From: Gemmatimonadota bacterium
GTDB taxonomy: Bacteria > Gemmatimonadota > Gemmatimonadetes > Gemmatimonadales > Gemmatimonadaceae
Reading direction: 5' to 3'
DNA length: 64,000 nt
NCBI GenBank assembly: GCA_028287235.1
Contig: JAQBQB010000028.1
Coordinates: 248,001-312,000 of the forward strand
Shown here in pieces: positions 20,071-28,505 of the stretch; positions within the stretch are counted from its first letter, which is position 1, and every line of letters begins with the position of its first letter. The notes under the pieces were generated by a model. That model worked only from the letters and a program-made list of their open reading frames with translations. It had not been told where the DNA came from and did no database searches. The position numbers were made by a program, and so were the translations under genes.

Positions 20071-20463
20071 TTACCTCGCGTACTGGAACTCGGGCATCGC
20101 CTTGAGCGCGTCCTTCGTCGCGCCGCGCAACACGAACCGGCCGTTCACGATCTTCAGCTGGTCCATCGGAATGGCGACGTCGTGCTTCACGAGACCGAGA
20201 AAGACCCCCACGCCGATGATCGCGTGGGACACCGTCCGCTTCGGCGAGACGATGATGTCGTCGATGCTGCCGATCTTCTCGTTCTTGTCGTTGTAGACGT
20301 CCTTGCCGAGGAGGTCGCGCTTCGCGCTCCACCCGAGCACGACGACCTTGAGCTCTTCGACTGTGACGCCGATCGTCGCTCCGCCGGCCACCTGGGCGGA
20401 CATGTGGCGAATCGGGACGAGACCTGCGATCGCGCACAACGCGACCAGTGTCAGCGTACGCAT
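20071..20463 (-). CDS. Exported PRC-barrel domain protein
   Basis: 130 residues with an N-terminal signal peptide (to about MSAQVAGG) and GGAG upstream of the ATG. The body is a single PRC-barrel: RDLLGKDVYNDKNEKIGSIDDIIV, split here as RDLLGKDVYNDK and NEKIGSIDDIIV, then AIIGVGVFLGLVKHDVAIPMDQL. PRC-barrels occur in photosynthetic reaction centre H subunits, RimM and many small bacterial proteins, as binding modules. Secreted PRC proteins are often associated with envelope stress, but nothing specific can be read here. It is separated from the upstream amidohydrolase gene by a large hairpin. Confidence 0.88.
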   Translation of the reverse strand: MRTLTLVALCAIAGLVPIRHMSAQVAGGATIGVTVEELKVVVLGWSAKRDLLGKDVYNDKNEKIGSIDDIIVSPKRTVSHAIIGVGVFLGLVKHDVAIPMDQLKIVNGRFVLRGATKDALKAMPEFQYAR

Positions 20464-20508
20464 GGGACGTTCTCCGCTCTTTCGGCCAGGGTGACGTGCT
20501 CGGGGCGT

Positions 20509-20569
20509 TCTCCGGCGTCCGCCGGTTCGACGAACGATGCCCGGCCCCGTGAACCGGCGGTGTCGGAGA
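20509..20569 (-). terminator. Hairpin terminator after the amidohydrolase gene
   Basis: CCGCCGGTTC (20519-20528) and GAACCGGCGG (20551-20560) are perfect inverted arms around a 22-nt loop. The stem resumes with TCTCCG (20509-20514) and CGGAGA (20564-20569) beyond a 3-4 nt internal loop. It lies 28 nt beyond the stop of the minus-strand amidohydrolase and 46 nt before the PRC-barrel start. No T-tract follows, so termination is inferred from position and stem strength. Confidence 0.55.
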
Positions 20570-20596
20570 AAGCGGAAGCGCCCGTGCCCGAATGCC

Positions 20597-22555
20597 CTAC
20601 GGCGTGAATCCCGCCCCGCGCCAGAGCGCGGCGCCGTCGTAGAGACGCCCGCCCTTCATCACGCTGCGTACCGCGCGAATGTTGGCGATGTCGGTCAGCG
20701 GATTCGCGTCGAGCACGAGCAGGTCGGCGCGTTTCCCCGGCTCGATGGTGCCGACGTCCTGCTCGACACGCATCGCCTTGGCCGGCACGGCGGTGGCCGA
20801 TCGGATCGCGTCCATCGGCGTCATGCCGGCCATGACGTACAGCTCCATCTCGCGATACACGCTGAAGCCCGGCACGCCTTCGTCGGTCCCCGCGACGATC
20901 GGCACCCCCGCGGCGTACAATGCATGGATCATCGCCAACGACCTGGCGAGCCGCGCGTGCGCCGTCGCCGTATCGACGTTCGCCGTTCCCCACCCGGCCA
21001 CGCGGGTCTGTACAAGCTCGGGCGGGAGGTGCTGCAGCACGGGTTGAAAGCTCTGCACCGACTCCGCCGTGGAGTGGCCGCCGATCTCGGCCCACGATGC
21101 GGTCGGATCCATTACGGTGCCGCGCGCGCGGAGATGCTCGATCACGCGACGCACGCTGTCCGACTGCGGATCGCCGCGCACCGAAAGATGCGCGACTTGA
21201 TCCATGCCGGAGTCCACCGCGGCGACCAGCGTCAGCGAATTCGGAATGTGGCCGGTAACGGTCATCCCCAGCTTGTGCGCCTCGTCGCAGATTGCCGCCA
21301 CCACGCTCGGCGACAGCAGCGAATACAACTTCATCTGCTCGAAGCCGAGCGTGTGGTAGCGGCGCACGATGTCGCGCCCCTGCTCCGGCGTGGTCGCGCT
21401 CAGCGCGCCAAATGCGTTCGGACCGTCGCCGTCCACGAGGCCCGCCAGGTAGATGTGCGGGCCCGACGCACGCCCCGACTCCACGGCGTTTCGGAGGTCG
21501 GTGACGAACGGCAGCTCGTTCCCCATGTCGCGCACCGAGGTCACGCCGGCGGCCAGATACACGGGGATCCACTCGAGCTGATGCAGGTGCGCGTGCATGT
21601 CCCACAGCCCGGGCACGATCGTCTTGCCGCGTACGTCGATGCGCCGTGCGTCTGTCGGGATCTTCGTGCTCGCGGCCCGGCCCGCGGCAACGATGCGTCC
21701 ACCGTCGACGATGACCGTTGCGTCGGCGATGGCGTCGCGCCCGCTGCCGTCGATGAGCGTCGCGCCGACGAGCGCGACCTTCCCCTCGGCCGTCGGGTGC
21801 GTACGCGCCGAGATGGTCGCGAGATCGCGCGTCGCCGCGCGCGAGGCCACGGCCATCAACGATTCGTAGTCCGGCACCAGCTCGGCACGCACGGCCTTGA
21901 AGGAGAGGCCGCCCGCGGCCGACGCGAACATCGCGAACTGTTCACTTGCGTCGAGCCAGACGTACTCGCGCCCCCACACCACACCGTCGACGCCGTAGCG
22001 CGTCAACGCGGTGCGGCGTCCTCCGACCGTCACGCTGTCGACACCGAGCTTCGCGATCGACACGCGATTCGTCGGACCGCCCGGAACCACGGCGATCGTC
22101 GCGGGCGATCCGTGCGCCTTCCAGTAGCGGAGGAGCGCGAGATGCTGCGACACCGGCTGGTACGGCGCGAGCGCGAACGCCACGGTGGGTACGTCGACAT
22201 TCGCCGTCTGGCCGTTGCGCAGCACCGAGGCTTTCCCGTTCTCGACATCGACCCGCGTCGCGACGGTGCGCGTGGTGTCCGCCACTCGCGCCACCTCGAG
22301 ATGGCGCGGCGCGTAGTCGGCGGCCATCGAGGTCGTAGCCTGGAGATGATTCCGGCGGCCGCGGTCGATGTAGTCGAAGTCCGCGGTGAGCTGCATGCCG
22401 CTTGCGATCGTCTCGAGCGTGTAGCGCTCCCAGCCCACGGGGCGCCCGACATAATAGAGACGAAGACTGTCGACAGTGGTCCGCGGCGACTGCGCCGCGA
22501 CCGAGGCGGGCAGGCCCGCGAGCGCGGCCAATACGAATCGATTCACAGGTACCAT
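20597..22555 (-). CDS. Exported metal-dependent amidohydrolase with extra N-terminal domain
   Basis: 652 residues from ATG 22555, with a signal peptide ending near SVAAQ. The C-terminal two thirds is an amidohydrolase-superfamily enzyme: VPGLWDMHAHLH carries the HxH metal pair, later His candidates are in GMTVTGHIPNS and DQVAHLSV, and the catalytic Asp is in GTDEGVPG. The strand GTIEPGKRADLLVLDANPL is typical, split here as GTIEPGKRADL and LVLDANPL. Residues about 30-240 form an additional beta-rich domain with no clear match to me. Relatives are imidazolonepropionase-like or prolidase-like exported hydrolases. The start codon lies at the edge of a degenerate dispersed repeat. Confidence 0.9.
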   Translation of the reverse strand: MVPVNRFVLAALAGLPASVAAQSPRTTVDSLRLYYVGRPVGWERYTLETIASGMQLTADFDYIDRGRRNHLQATTSMAADYAPRHLEVARVADTTRTVATRVDVENGKASVLRNGQTANVDVPTVAFALAPYQPVSQHLALLRYWKAHGSPATIAVVPGGPTNRVSIAKLGVDSVTVGGRRTALTRYGVDGVVWGREYVWLDASEQFAMFASAAGGLSFKAVRAELVPDYESLMAVASRAATRDLATISARTHPTAEGKVALVGATLIDGSGRDAIADATVIVDGGRIVAAGRAASTKIPTDARRIDVRGKTIVPGLWDMHAHLHQLEWIPVYLAAGVTSVRDMGNELPFVTDLRNAVESGRASGPHIYLAGLVDGDGPNAFGALSATTPEQGRDIVRRYHTLGFEQMKLYSLLSPSVVAAICDEAHKLGMTVTGHIPNSLTLVAAVDSGMDQVAHLSVRGDPQSDSVRRVIEHLRARGTVMDPTASWAEIGGHSTAESVQSFQPVLQHLPPELVQTRVAGWGTANVDTATAHARLARSLAMIHALYAAGVPIVAGTDEGVPGFSVYREMELYVMAGMTPMDAIRSATAVPAKAMRVEQDVGTIEPGKRADLLVLDANPLTDIANIRAVRSVMKGGRLYDGAALWRGAGFTP

Positions 22556-22573
22556 CCTGAGCGAGCGTAGCGG
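22553..22573 (-). repeat. Degenerate copy of the CATCCTGAGCGAGCG repeat
   Basis: The plus strand reads CATCCTGAGCGAGCGTAGCG, matching the core of the dispersed repeat seen at 28409 and 35340 but lacking its partner arm. The start codon of the amidohydrolase (22555) is formed by the ATG of the minus-strand CTCAGGATG, so the repeat overlaps the translation start. Confidence 0.6.
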
Positions 22574-22677
22574 CGGCGTGCAGCGTTGCACATGCGCCGG
22601 TCGTACTAAGATACGGTGCCGGACCGCTCGTCCGTTGCGCCCGCGCCTCCCCCGACCCGGTTCTCAGGAGTCCGATC

Positions 22678-24555
22678 TTGTCCCGTATTGCCCTCGCTTT
22701 CGCCCTCGGCGCGTGCGTCGCCGCGACCACCGCGACCGCTGCGACCGCCGCGGCCCAGACCAAGTCCGCCTCCACCAAGCCGGTCTGGCCGGACGAAGGC
22801 CCTCGCACCTGGGCGCCGCGCCCGACCGTGTCAGCCATCACGGCGAACGATCTGCGCACGCGGCTGTATCAGTTCGCCGACGACTCGATGATGGGCCGCC
22901 GCATCGGCGAGCTGGGGAACTACAAGGGAACGGAGTACATCGCGCGCGAGTTCAAGCGACTCGGGCTCAAGCCGGCGGGCGACAACGGCACGTACTTCCA
23001 GAACCTCGACTACGGCCCAATGGGCTTCGACAGCACGACGTCGAGGCTCGTGGCCGGCAGCTCGGCGCTGGGCGCCCGCACGGACTGGGTACCCATCGCG
23101 CCCACGGCGACGAACGGCATTGGCGCGCAGAGCGACATCGGCAACGCACCGACCGTCTTCGCCGGCCGTTGGGGAGACACGACGGTCGCGCTCGATCCGG
23201 CCGCGTTCCGCGGCAAGGTTGCGGTATTCACGGCGACGCCGGCCGCAGCGGGACTTGCGGCGGCCGGCCGTGGTGCGGCGGCGCTACTGAGCTGCGCCGA
23301 CGTGCCCGATAAGTTCGGCGCCGCCGCGGCGGCGAAGGTCGAAGCGGCCGCGCGTGCCGACAGCGCCGCGGGTCGCGGCGGCCGTGGAGGCGGCGGTCGT
23401 GGCGGGGTGGGTGGAACGCGGGACAGCCGCGCGCAGCGCGCCGGCGCCGTGAGTGTGCTGCTCATCGTGCCGTTGGACTCGGTGCCGCGCGCCACGGTGA
23501 ACGGCGCGTTCACCAGCCGTTCGGGCATGAAGCTCGCCGCGGCCCAGGGTGCGCTGCCCGGCGCGGCGATCTCGCGCTCCGCGGCCGCCACGCTCTTCGG
23601 CAAACCCGTGGACCAGCTCACGGTGGGCGCGGCCGGACAACCGGTGACGGAACATTGGAGCTACGACTGGCACATGTCGGCCACGCCGGGGCGCAACGTC
23701 ATCGCCATCCTGCCCGGCTCCGACCCGTCACGCGCCGCGGAATACGTGCTCGTTGGCGCGCACAACGATCACATCGGCGTGAACACCGCGGCGGTCGACC
23801 ATGATTCGCTCCGCGCCGTGAACACCGTCACGCGCAAGCAGGGCGGCAACGATCCCGCCTGCAAGCCGACGCCGGAACAACAGCATCAGATCGACTCGCT
23901 CATCGCTCGCGCCCGCAGCATTCGCCCGCCGCGCCGCGACTCGATCATGAACGGCGCCGACGACGACGGCTCGGGCACCGTGGTCCTGTTAGAGATCGCT
24001 GAAAAATTCGTCGGCGAGAAGCCGGCGCGCTCGATCATCTTCGTGTCGCACGAAGGCGAAGAGTCGGGACTGCTCGGCTCGAAGTGGTTCACCGACCACC
24101 CCACCGTGCCGCTCGCTTCGATCGTTGCCGCGCACAACATGGACATGGTCGGCAAGGGCCGCGTGGACCAGGTGAAGTTCGGCGGACCCACGCAGATCCA
24201 ATCCCTCGGGTCGCGCCGCTTGTCGCGCGAATTCGGCGACATCATCGATTCCGTCAACGCCACGCGCACCGAGACGATGGCGATCGACAAGACCTGGGAC
24301 GTGTTCGCGAATCCGATGAACCGCTTCTGCCGCAGCGACCAAGTGAACTACGTGCACCACGACGTGCCGGTGACCTATTTCTCGACCGGCTACGCCCAGG
24401 ACTATCATCAGGCGACCGACGAGCCACAGTACATCGAGTACGAGCACGCCGCGCGCGTCGGGCGGTTCATTCACGACGTCATGTTGGCGGTTGCGAACCG
24501 GAAGGACAAACCGGCGATCGCCGGTGCGGATCCGGCGTACCCGGCTTGCCGGTAA
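22678..24555 (+). CDS. Exported M28 family zinc peptidase
   Basis: 625 residues from TTG 22678, with AGGAG seven bases upstream and a signal peptide ending near AAAQT. The M28 metal and catalytic residues are all visible: VGAHNDHIG (HxD), NGADDDGSGT (bridging Asp), FVSHEGEESGLLGS (catalytic Glu pair), NMDMVG, and DYHQATDE near the end. A Gly/Arg-rich insert (about residues 228-252) splits the segment between the start of the chain and the catalytic half. The family comprises aminopeptidases and carboxypeptidases that process peptides outside the cytoplasm. It is divergent from the amidohydrolase, and a strong hairpin follows the stop. Confidence 0.93.
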   Translation: MSRIALAFALGACVAATTATAATAAAQTKSASTKPVWPDEGPRTWAPRPTVSAITANDLRTRLYQFADDSMMGRRIGELGNYKGTEYIAREFKRLGLKPAGDNGTYFQNLDYGPMGFDSTTSRLVAGSSALGARTDWVPIAPTATNGIGAQSDIGNAPTVFAGRWGDTTVALDPAAFRGKVAVFTATPAAAGLAAAGRGAAALLSCADVPDKFGAAAAAKVEAAARADSAAGRGGRGGGGRGGVGGTRDSRAQRAGAVSVLLIVPLDSVPRATVNGAFTSRSGMKLAAAQGALPGAAISRSAAATLFGKPVDQLTVGAAGQPVTEHWSYDWHMSATPGRNVIAILPGSDPSRAAEYVLVGAHNDHIGVNTAAVDHDSLRAVNTVTRKQGGNDPACKPTPEQQHQIDSLIARARSIRPPRRDSIMNGADDDGSGTVVLLEIAEKFVGEKPARSIIFVSHEGEESGLLGSKWFTDHPTVPLASIVAAHNMDMVGKGRVDQVKFGGPTQIQSLGSRRLSREFGDIIDSVNATRTETMAIDKTWDVFANPMNRFCRSDQVNYVHHDVPVTYFSTGYAQDYHQATDEPQYIEYEHAARVGRFIHDVMLAVANRKDKPAIAGADPAYPACR

Positions 24556-24564
24556 GTGCACCAC

Positions 24565-24605
24565 CGCGGACAACGGACGACCGCGCGAGTCCGCTGTTGT
24601 CCGCG
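24565..24605 (+). terminator. Hairpin after the M28 peptidase gene
   Basis: CGCGGACAA (24565-24573) pairs with TTGTCCGCG (24597-24605), and the adjoining CGGAC (24574-24578) pairs with GTCCG (24589-24593) across a 3-nt bulge. It starts 9 nt beyond the stop. No T-run follows, so it is either an intrinsic terminator of a GC-rich type or an mRNA-stabilising 3' hairpin. Confidence 0.55.
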
Positions 24606-24651
24606 TTGGCGCAGTTACCGCGATAGTGCAGTTCCAAGCTACTTTTCACGG

Positions 24652-25134
24652 ATGCCTACACCGACTCCCTACCGTTCACTCCCGCCCGAGCGCCGGCTCG
24701 CGCTCGTCACGCATGCCGTCAAGGCGAGCCGCGAAGGCCGCGAGCTGTACGTCCAGCGGCTAGCGGCGCGGAGCGGCTTCCGCCCCGTCACGCTCCGGAC
24801 GTGGGCACCGGATCGCCTCGCGAAAGAGATCGTCCGCATGAAGGCGGAAAACGCGAACGACGAGCTCGAGCTGCTGCAGCTGCTGTATGTCGACCTCGAG
24901 CCGGAGATTCAGATCGCCTTCCTCGACGCGGCCGGGGTGAAGCACGAGAATGGCACGATCGCCGAGGAGCTCGAGCGTCCGTACGCCGACGCCGACGGTG
25001 TGCGCCGCGGCGCCACGGCCGTGCGCGAGAAGCATGGCGACGACGGCGAGCGCTATCTGCGCACGATCGCGAAGTACAGCCTCGACGCGTGGCCGGGAAT
25101 CGACGCCATCGTTGCGGAACGCGCCGACGCGTAG
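24652..25134 (+). CDS. Conserved hypothetical protein
   Basis: 160 residues from ATG 24652. I do not recognise a domain. The first 55 residues are basic and look helical (ERRLALVTHAVKASREGRELYVQRLAARSGFRPVTLRTW split as ERRLALVTHAVKASREGR and LAARSGFRPVTLRTW), and the RLAARSGFRPVTLRTW part resembles a helix-turn-helix. The rest is acidic and helical, ending with YSLDAWPGIDAIVAERADA. There is no signal peptide or TM. A TACTTT box ends 6 nt before the start, suggesting a leaderless message. It could be a small DNA- or protein-binding regulator. Confidence 0.7.
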   Translation: MPTPTPYRSLPPERRLALVTHAVKASREGRELYVQRLAARSGFRPVTLRTWAPDRLAKEIVRMKAENANDELELLQLLYVDLEPEIQIAFLDAAGVKHENGTIAEELERPYADADGVRRGATAVREKHGDDGERYLRTIAKYSLDAWPGIDAIVAERADA

Positions 25135-25161
25135 CGGCGGGAATCCGGGTTGTTGCACGTC

Positions 25162-25190
25162 TTGACCGCCATCTGCGCCGGCGCTAACGT
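25162..25190 (+). promoter_or_regulatory. Sigma-70-type promoter for the ankyrin-like gene
   Basis: TTGACC (25162-25167) and TAACGT (25185-25190) are separated by exactly 17 bases. Transcription would start near 25197, leaving a leader of about 134 nt before ATG 25331, unusually long for this window. Confidence 0.6.
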
Positions 25191-25276
25191 CGGCTCCTGG
25201 CGTGCAGGACGCCCCCCGTCCGCGGACAGGACCGAGTCCACCTGATCGATACGTAGGCACGACCGGTTCTCACGAA

Positions 25277-25324
25277 CCTCCTTTCGCCCGACGCCAGCGG
25301 ACCCCGGGCATTACGCAAAGGAGG
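25277..25324 (+). promoter_or_regulatory. Sequestered Shine-Dalgarno in the leader of the ankyrin-like gene
   Basis: The ribosome site AAAGGAGG (25317-25324), a perfect match to the 16S tail, is exactly complementary to CCTCCTTT at 25277-25284, with 32 nt between. Pairing would hide the ribosome site. Upstream, 25205-25245 contains several GGAC/GTCC blocks that can pair with one another, so alternative folds are possible. This layout fits a translational switch: riboswitch, RNA thermometer or protein-bound leader. I do not recognise a known riboswitch class. Confidence 0.5.
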
Positions 25325-25330
25325 TCTCGC

Positions 25331-26602
25331 ATGCCCGACCGTCATCTCGGCGTTCGCCCCGATCTCGAGCAGCTCCGGCACCAAGCGAAGGATCTGCTTC
25401 GCCAGATCCGGCGCGGCGAACCAGCCGCCGTCGCAGCGCTCGACAAACACCATCCCGACGCGATCGATCCGGCGCGCGCGAAGCTCGCCGCCGCTCAGCT
25501 CGTGCTCGCGCGCAGCTACGGAGTGCCGAGCTGGCCGCGCATCGTGCATGCCTGCAAGCTGATCGACGCGATCTGGGAAGACGACGTCCACGCGGTACGC
25601 ACGCTCGTCACGAAGCACCCGAACCTGATCCACGAGAACGCGAGCGGCACCGAGCAATCCAACTGGGGACCGCCGATGAGCTACGCGGCGAATCTCGGAC
25701 GCGACGCGATCATCGAGCTGCTGCGCGGCCTCGGCGCCACCGATTTCGAGCACGCCGTGGGCCGTGCGGCGCTGCAGGGCCGCATTGGCACCGCGCGAGA
25801 GTTGCACGCCATGATGGGCTCACCTCGCCTTCCCGCGAACTCGCTCGGCGGGCCGGCGTACACGCTCAGCGCGTCGGGTACCGCGCTCATGTTGGAGCTT
25901 GGCGCCCCGGTGCTCGATGACGACGGCAAGTCGATCGCGCCGGTCGCCGTCGTGCTCGAGACCGATGGCCGCAAGCCGCGGGAGAAGCACGAGATCCTCG
26001 AGATGTACGCGGCCCGCGGAGTCCCCCTTCCCGACACGTCCGTCATGGCGCTCCACCGCGGCCGCATCGACCTGCTCGAGGAGCATCTGCGCCGCGACCC
26101 CTCTCTCCTCCGCCGCACCTTCACGCACGAGGAGATTTTTCCGCCGGAGTGGGGCTGCCGCGCCGAAGTGGAAACGCAGGGCACGCCGCTCGCGGGCGCG
26201 ACCCTGCTGCACATCGCAATCGACTACGATGAATTGGAGATTGCCCGCTGGCTGCTGGACCGCGGCATGGACGTGGACACGCCAGCCGCCGTCGACGCGC
26301 GCGGCTTCGGTGGTCACACCGCGTTATTCGGCGCCGTCGTGTCGTACGCCCATTTCTGGATGAATTACGGCGGCAAGCCTCAGGTCGCGCCCTTTGCGGA
26401 GCTATTGCTCGACCACGGCGCCAACCCGAATGTGCGAGCGTCGTTGCGGAAGTCGCTCGCCCGCGACGGCGACCGCACCGTCCACGAGTATCGCGACGTG
26501 ACACCGCTGTCGTGGGGGCGGCTGTTCTACGACAGGCTCCTGGTCAATGAGGCGGCGATGCAGCTCATCGCCGAGCGGGGTGGGCGCGACGGCCGGACAT
26601 AG
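25331..26602 (+). CDS. Ankyrin-repeat-like protein
   Basis: 423 residues, start fixed by AAAGGAGG six bases before ATG 25331. Residues about 10-80 are a basic helical N-terminal domain (LEQLRHQAKDLLRQIRRGE). Then come ankyrin-like repeats: DDVHAVRTLVTKHPNLI, PMSYAANLGRDAIIELLRGLGA, TLLHIAIDYDELEIARWLLDRG, FAELLLDHGANPN and TPLSWGRLF. There is no signal peptide, so it is a cytoplasmic protein-protein interaction factor. Partner and role are unknown. It is preceded by a long structured leader with its own promoter, and followed after 32 nt by the second M28 peptidase. Confidence 0.85.
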   Translation: MPDRHLGVRPDLEQLRHQAKDLLRQIRRGEPAAVAALDKHHPDAIDPARAKLAAAQLVLARSYGVPSWPRIVHACKLIDAIWEDDVHAVRTLVTKHPNLIHENASGTEQSNWGPPMSYAANLGRDAIIELLRGLGATDFEHAVGRAALQGRIGTARELHAMMGSPRLPANSLGGPAYTLSASGTALMLELGAPVLDDDGKSIAPVAVVLETDGRKPREKHEILEMYAARGVPLPDTSVMALHRGRIDLLEEHLRRDPSLLRRTFTHEEIFPPEWGCRAEVETQGTPLAGATLLHIAIDYDELEIARWLLDRGMDVDTPAAVDARGFGGHTALFGAVVSYAHFWMNYGGKPQVAPFAELLLDHGANPNVRASLRKSLARDGDRTVHEYRDVTPLSWGRLFYDRLLVNEAAMQLIAERGGRDGRT

Positions 26603-26634
26603 CCGACACGCCTGCCAGCCCATACCTTCCCCCC

Positions 26635-28398
26635 ATGTCAACACTCCGCACCCTCTCCGCATTCGGTGTCCTGACGCTGACCGCCGCGGCCTCCGCGGGC
26701 GCCCAGCAGTCGAGCGACCCAACCGTTCAGCGCATTTTCCGCCTCGGCATGGACAGCTCGCACGTCCAGTCGCTGGCGCACACGTTGTTCGATTCGATCG
26801 GGCCGCGCCTCACCGGCAGCCCGGGCCTTCGCTCGGCCAGCGACTGGGTCATCAAGACCTATCAGTCGTGGGGCGTCGACGCGAAGCGCGAGCAGTACGG
26901 CACTTGGCGCGGCTGGCGGCGCGGCGTGTCGCACATCGATCTCGTGGCTCCGCGCGTTCGCTCGCTCGAGGGGCTGATGCTCGCGTGGAGTCCAGGCACG
27001 AAGGGCCAGCCGGTCACCGCACAGGCAATCGTTCTGCCGAAATTCCGCGACAGCACCGAGTTCGTGAAGTGGTTGCCGCAGGCGAAGGGCAAGATCGTGC
27101 TGCTGTCGCCCGCGTGGCCGACCTGCCGCCCGTCCGAGGACTGGATGCGCTGGTCCACCCCCGAGGCGATGCAGCGCATGGATCAGGAGATCGCCGACAT
27201 GCAGAAGGACTGGGCGGTCGATCCGGACAGCACGAAGCTCTACCGCGGCACCGGCTACGGCCTCGCGCTCGGTACGGGCACGCTCGGTACGAGGCTCGAA
27301 AAAGCGGGCGTCGCGGGCATGATCTCCTCGCGTACGAAATTGAGCGGCTTCCCCAACCCGAGCGGTGCTGACGCCGGCGGTCGCGGTGGACGGGGCGGTG
27401 GACGCGGAGGCCCTGCCGGTGGCGCGAGCGCGCGCGGCGGTGGACCGGCGGCGAGCCTTGCGACTGGAGGCCGCGGCGGAGCGAACGCGCCGCCGGGCGC
27501 CGGCGGTTGGGGCACGATCGAAGTGTTCGAAACGTACAACACCCTCGCTCCCGCGGTGACGCTGACGTGCGAGGACTACGGTCTCGTCTACCGCCTCGCC
27601 GATCACAACGAGAAGCCGATGGTCCGCCTCGACCTCGACGCCCAGCTCCTCGGCGAGCAGCCGGCGTTCAATACGATCGGCATGATCAAGGGCACCGAGA
27701 AGCCGAACGAATACGTCATGCTCTCCGCACACTTCGATTCGTGGGACGCGTCGTCTGGCGCCACCGACAACGGCACCGGCACGCTCATGGCCATGGAAGC
27801 GATGCGCATTCTCAAACAGGCGTATCCGCATCCCAAGCGCACGATCATGGTCGGACACTGGGCGAGCGAGGAGCAGGGCCTCAACGGCTCGCGCGCGTTC
27901 ACCGAAGATCATCCCGAGGTCATGAAGGGCTTGCAGGCGCTGTTCAACCAGGACAACGGCACGGGTCGCGTGCAGTCGCTGTCGGCGTCGGGCCTCACCG
28001 ACATGGGCCGCCACCTCAAGTCGTGGTACTCGCAGCTGCCGCGCTTCTACACCGACAGCATGAGCAACAATGTCGTGTCGTGGAGCTTCAACGACGTGCC
28101 GACGGGCAATCCCGGCGGTACCGACGGCGCGGTGTTCTCCTGCTACGGCACGCCGTCGTTCGGCATGGGCGCCGTGAGCTGGAACTACAGCACCTACACG
28201 TGGCACACCAACCGCGACACCTACGACAAGGTCGTGTTCGACGACTTGAAGCACAACGCAACGCTCGCGGCCGAGCTGGCGTATCTCGCGTCGGAGGATC
28301 CGGAGTTCATCTCGCGCGAGAAGTCGCCGGGCGAGTGGCCGGCCAACTGGCCGGCGAACTGCGGCAAGGCGCCGCGCAAGACGAAGCCGCGGTTGTAG
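26635..28398 (+). CDS. Exported M28 family zinc peptidase (carboxypeptidase Q-like)
   Basis: 587 residues with signal peptide ending near AGAQQ. M28 residues are complete: MLSAHFDSWDASSGATDNGTGT (HxD and bridging Asp; split MLSAHFDSW and SGATDNGTGT), WASEEQGLNGS (Glu pair), LFNQDNGTG (Asp) and YTWHTNRDTYD (His). The order and the long N-terminal protease-associated-type region resemble carboxypeptidase Q. A Gly/Arg/Ala-rich insert at about residues 243-295 lies before GTIEVFETYN. It differs strongly from the M28 enzyme at 22678, so the two are not a recent duplication. Confidence 0.93.
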   Translation: MSTLRTLSAFGVLTLTAAASAGAQQSSDPTVQRIFRLGMDSSHVQSLAHTLFDSIGPRLTGSPGLRSASDWVIKTYQSWGVDAKREQYGTWRGWRRGVSHIDLVAPRVRSLEGLMLAWSPGTKGQPVTAQAIVLPKFRDSTEFVKWLPQAKGKIVLLSPAWPTCRPSEDWMRWSTPEAMQRMDQEIADMQKDWAVDPDSTKLYRGTGYGLALGTGTLGTRLEKAGVAGMISSRTKLSGFPNPSGADAGGRGGRGGGRGGPAGGASARGGGPAASLATGGRGGANAPPGAGGWGTIEVFETYNTLAPAVTLTCEDYGLVYRLADHNEKPMVRLDLDAQLLGEQPAFNTIGMIKGTEKPNEYVMLSAHFDSWDASSGATDNGTGTLMAMEAMRILKQAYPHPKRTIMVGHWASEEQGLNGSRAFTEDHPEVMKGLQALFNQDNGTGRVQSLSASGLTDMGRHLKSWYSQLPRFYTDSMSNNVVSWSFNDVPTGNPGGTDGAVFSCYGTPSFGMGAVSWNYSTYTWHTNRDTYDKVVFDDLKHNATLAAELAYLASEDPEFISREKSPGEWPANWPANCGKAPRKTKPRL

Positions 28399-28408
28399 CA
28401 ACCACATG

Positions 28409-28484
28409 TCATCCTGAGCGAGCGAAGCGAGTCGAAGGATCTCCTTGAACCCGAGCAGATCTCTCGACTCGCTTCGCTCGCTCG
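28409..28484. repeat. Dispersed inverted repeat (CATCCTGAGCGAGCG family)
   Basis: GTCATCCTGAGCG begins the unit. The 20-base arm at 28416-28435 is repeated exactly as its reverse complement at 28464-28483, and GATCT/AGATC pairs extend the stem inward. It lies between the M28 stop (28398) and the VOC gene (28506), where it would form a long hairpin in a read-through transcript. The core is shared with 22553, 35340-35707 and 63316-63466. Confidence 0.85.
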
Positions 28485-28505
28485 CGACGACACCCTCCCC
28501 CATCG

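Noticed and set aside
18085-20607. Very long plus-strand open frame (840 codons) opposite the amidase and PRC-barrel genes
   Set aside because: It is antisense to well-supported genes, has Arg/Ala-rich low-complexity translation and no domain; such frames are common in high-GC DNA.
20537-22570. Plus-strand open frame of 677 codons opposite the amidohydrolase
   Set aside because: Its translation is dominated by Arg, His and Asp as expected for an antisense shadow, with no ribosome site.
25240-25330. Cyclic-di-GMP (GEMM) riboswitch in the ankyrin gene leader, because of ACGCAAAG
   Set aside because: Only that short word matches; the remaining conserved GEMM positions are not found, so I describe it only as an unassigned leader.
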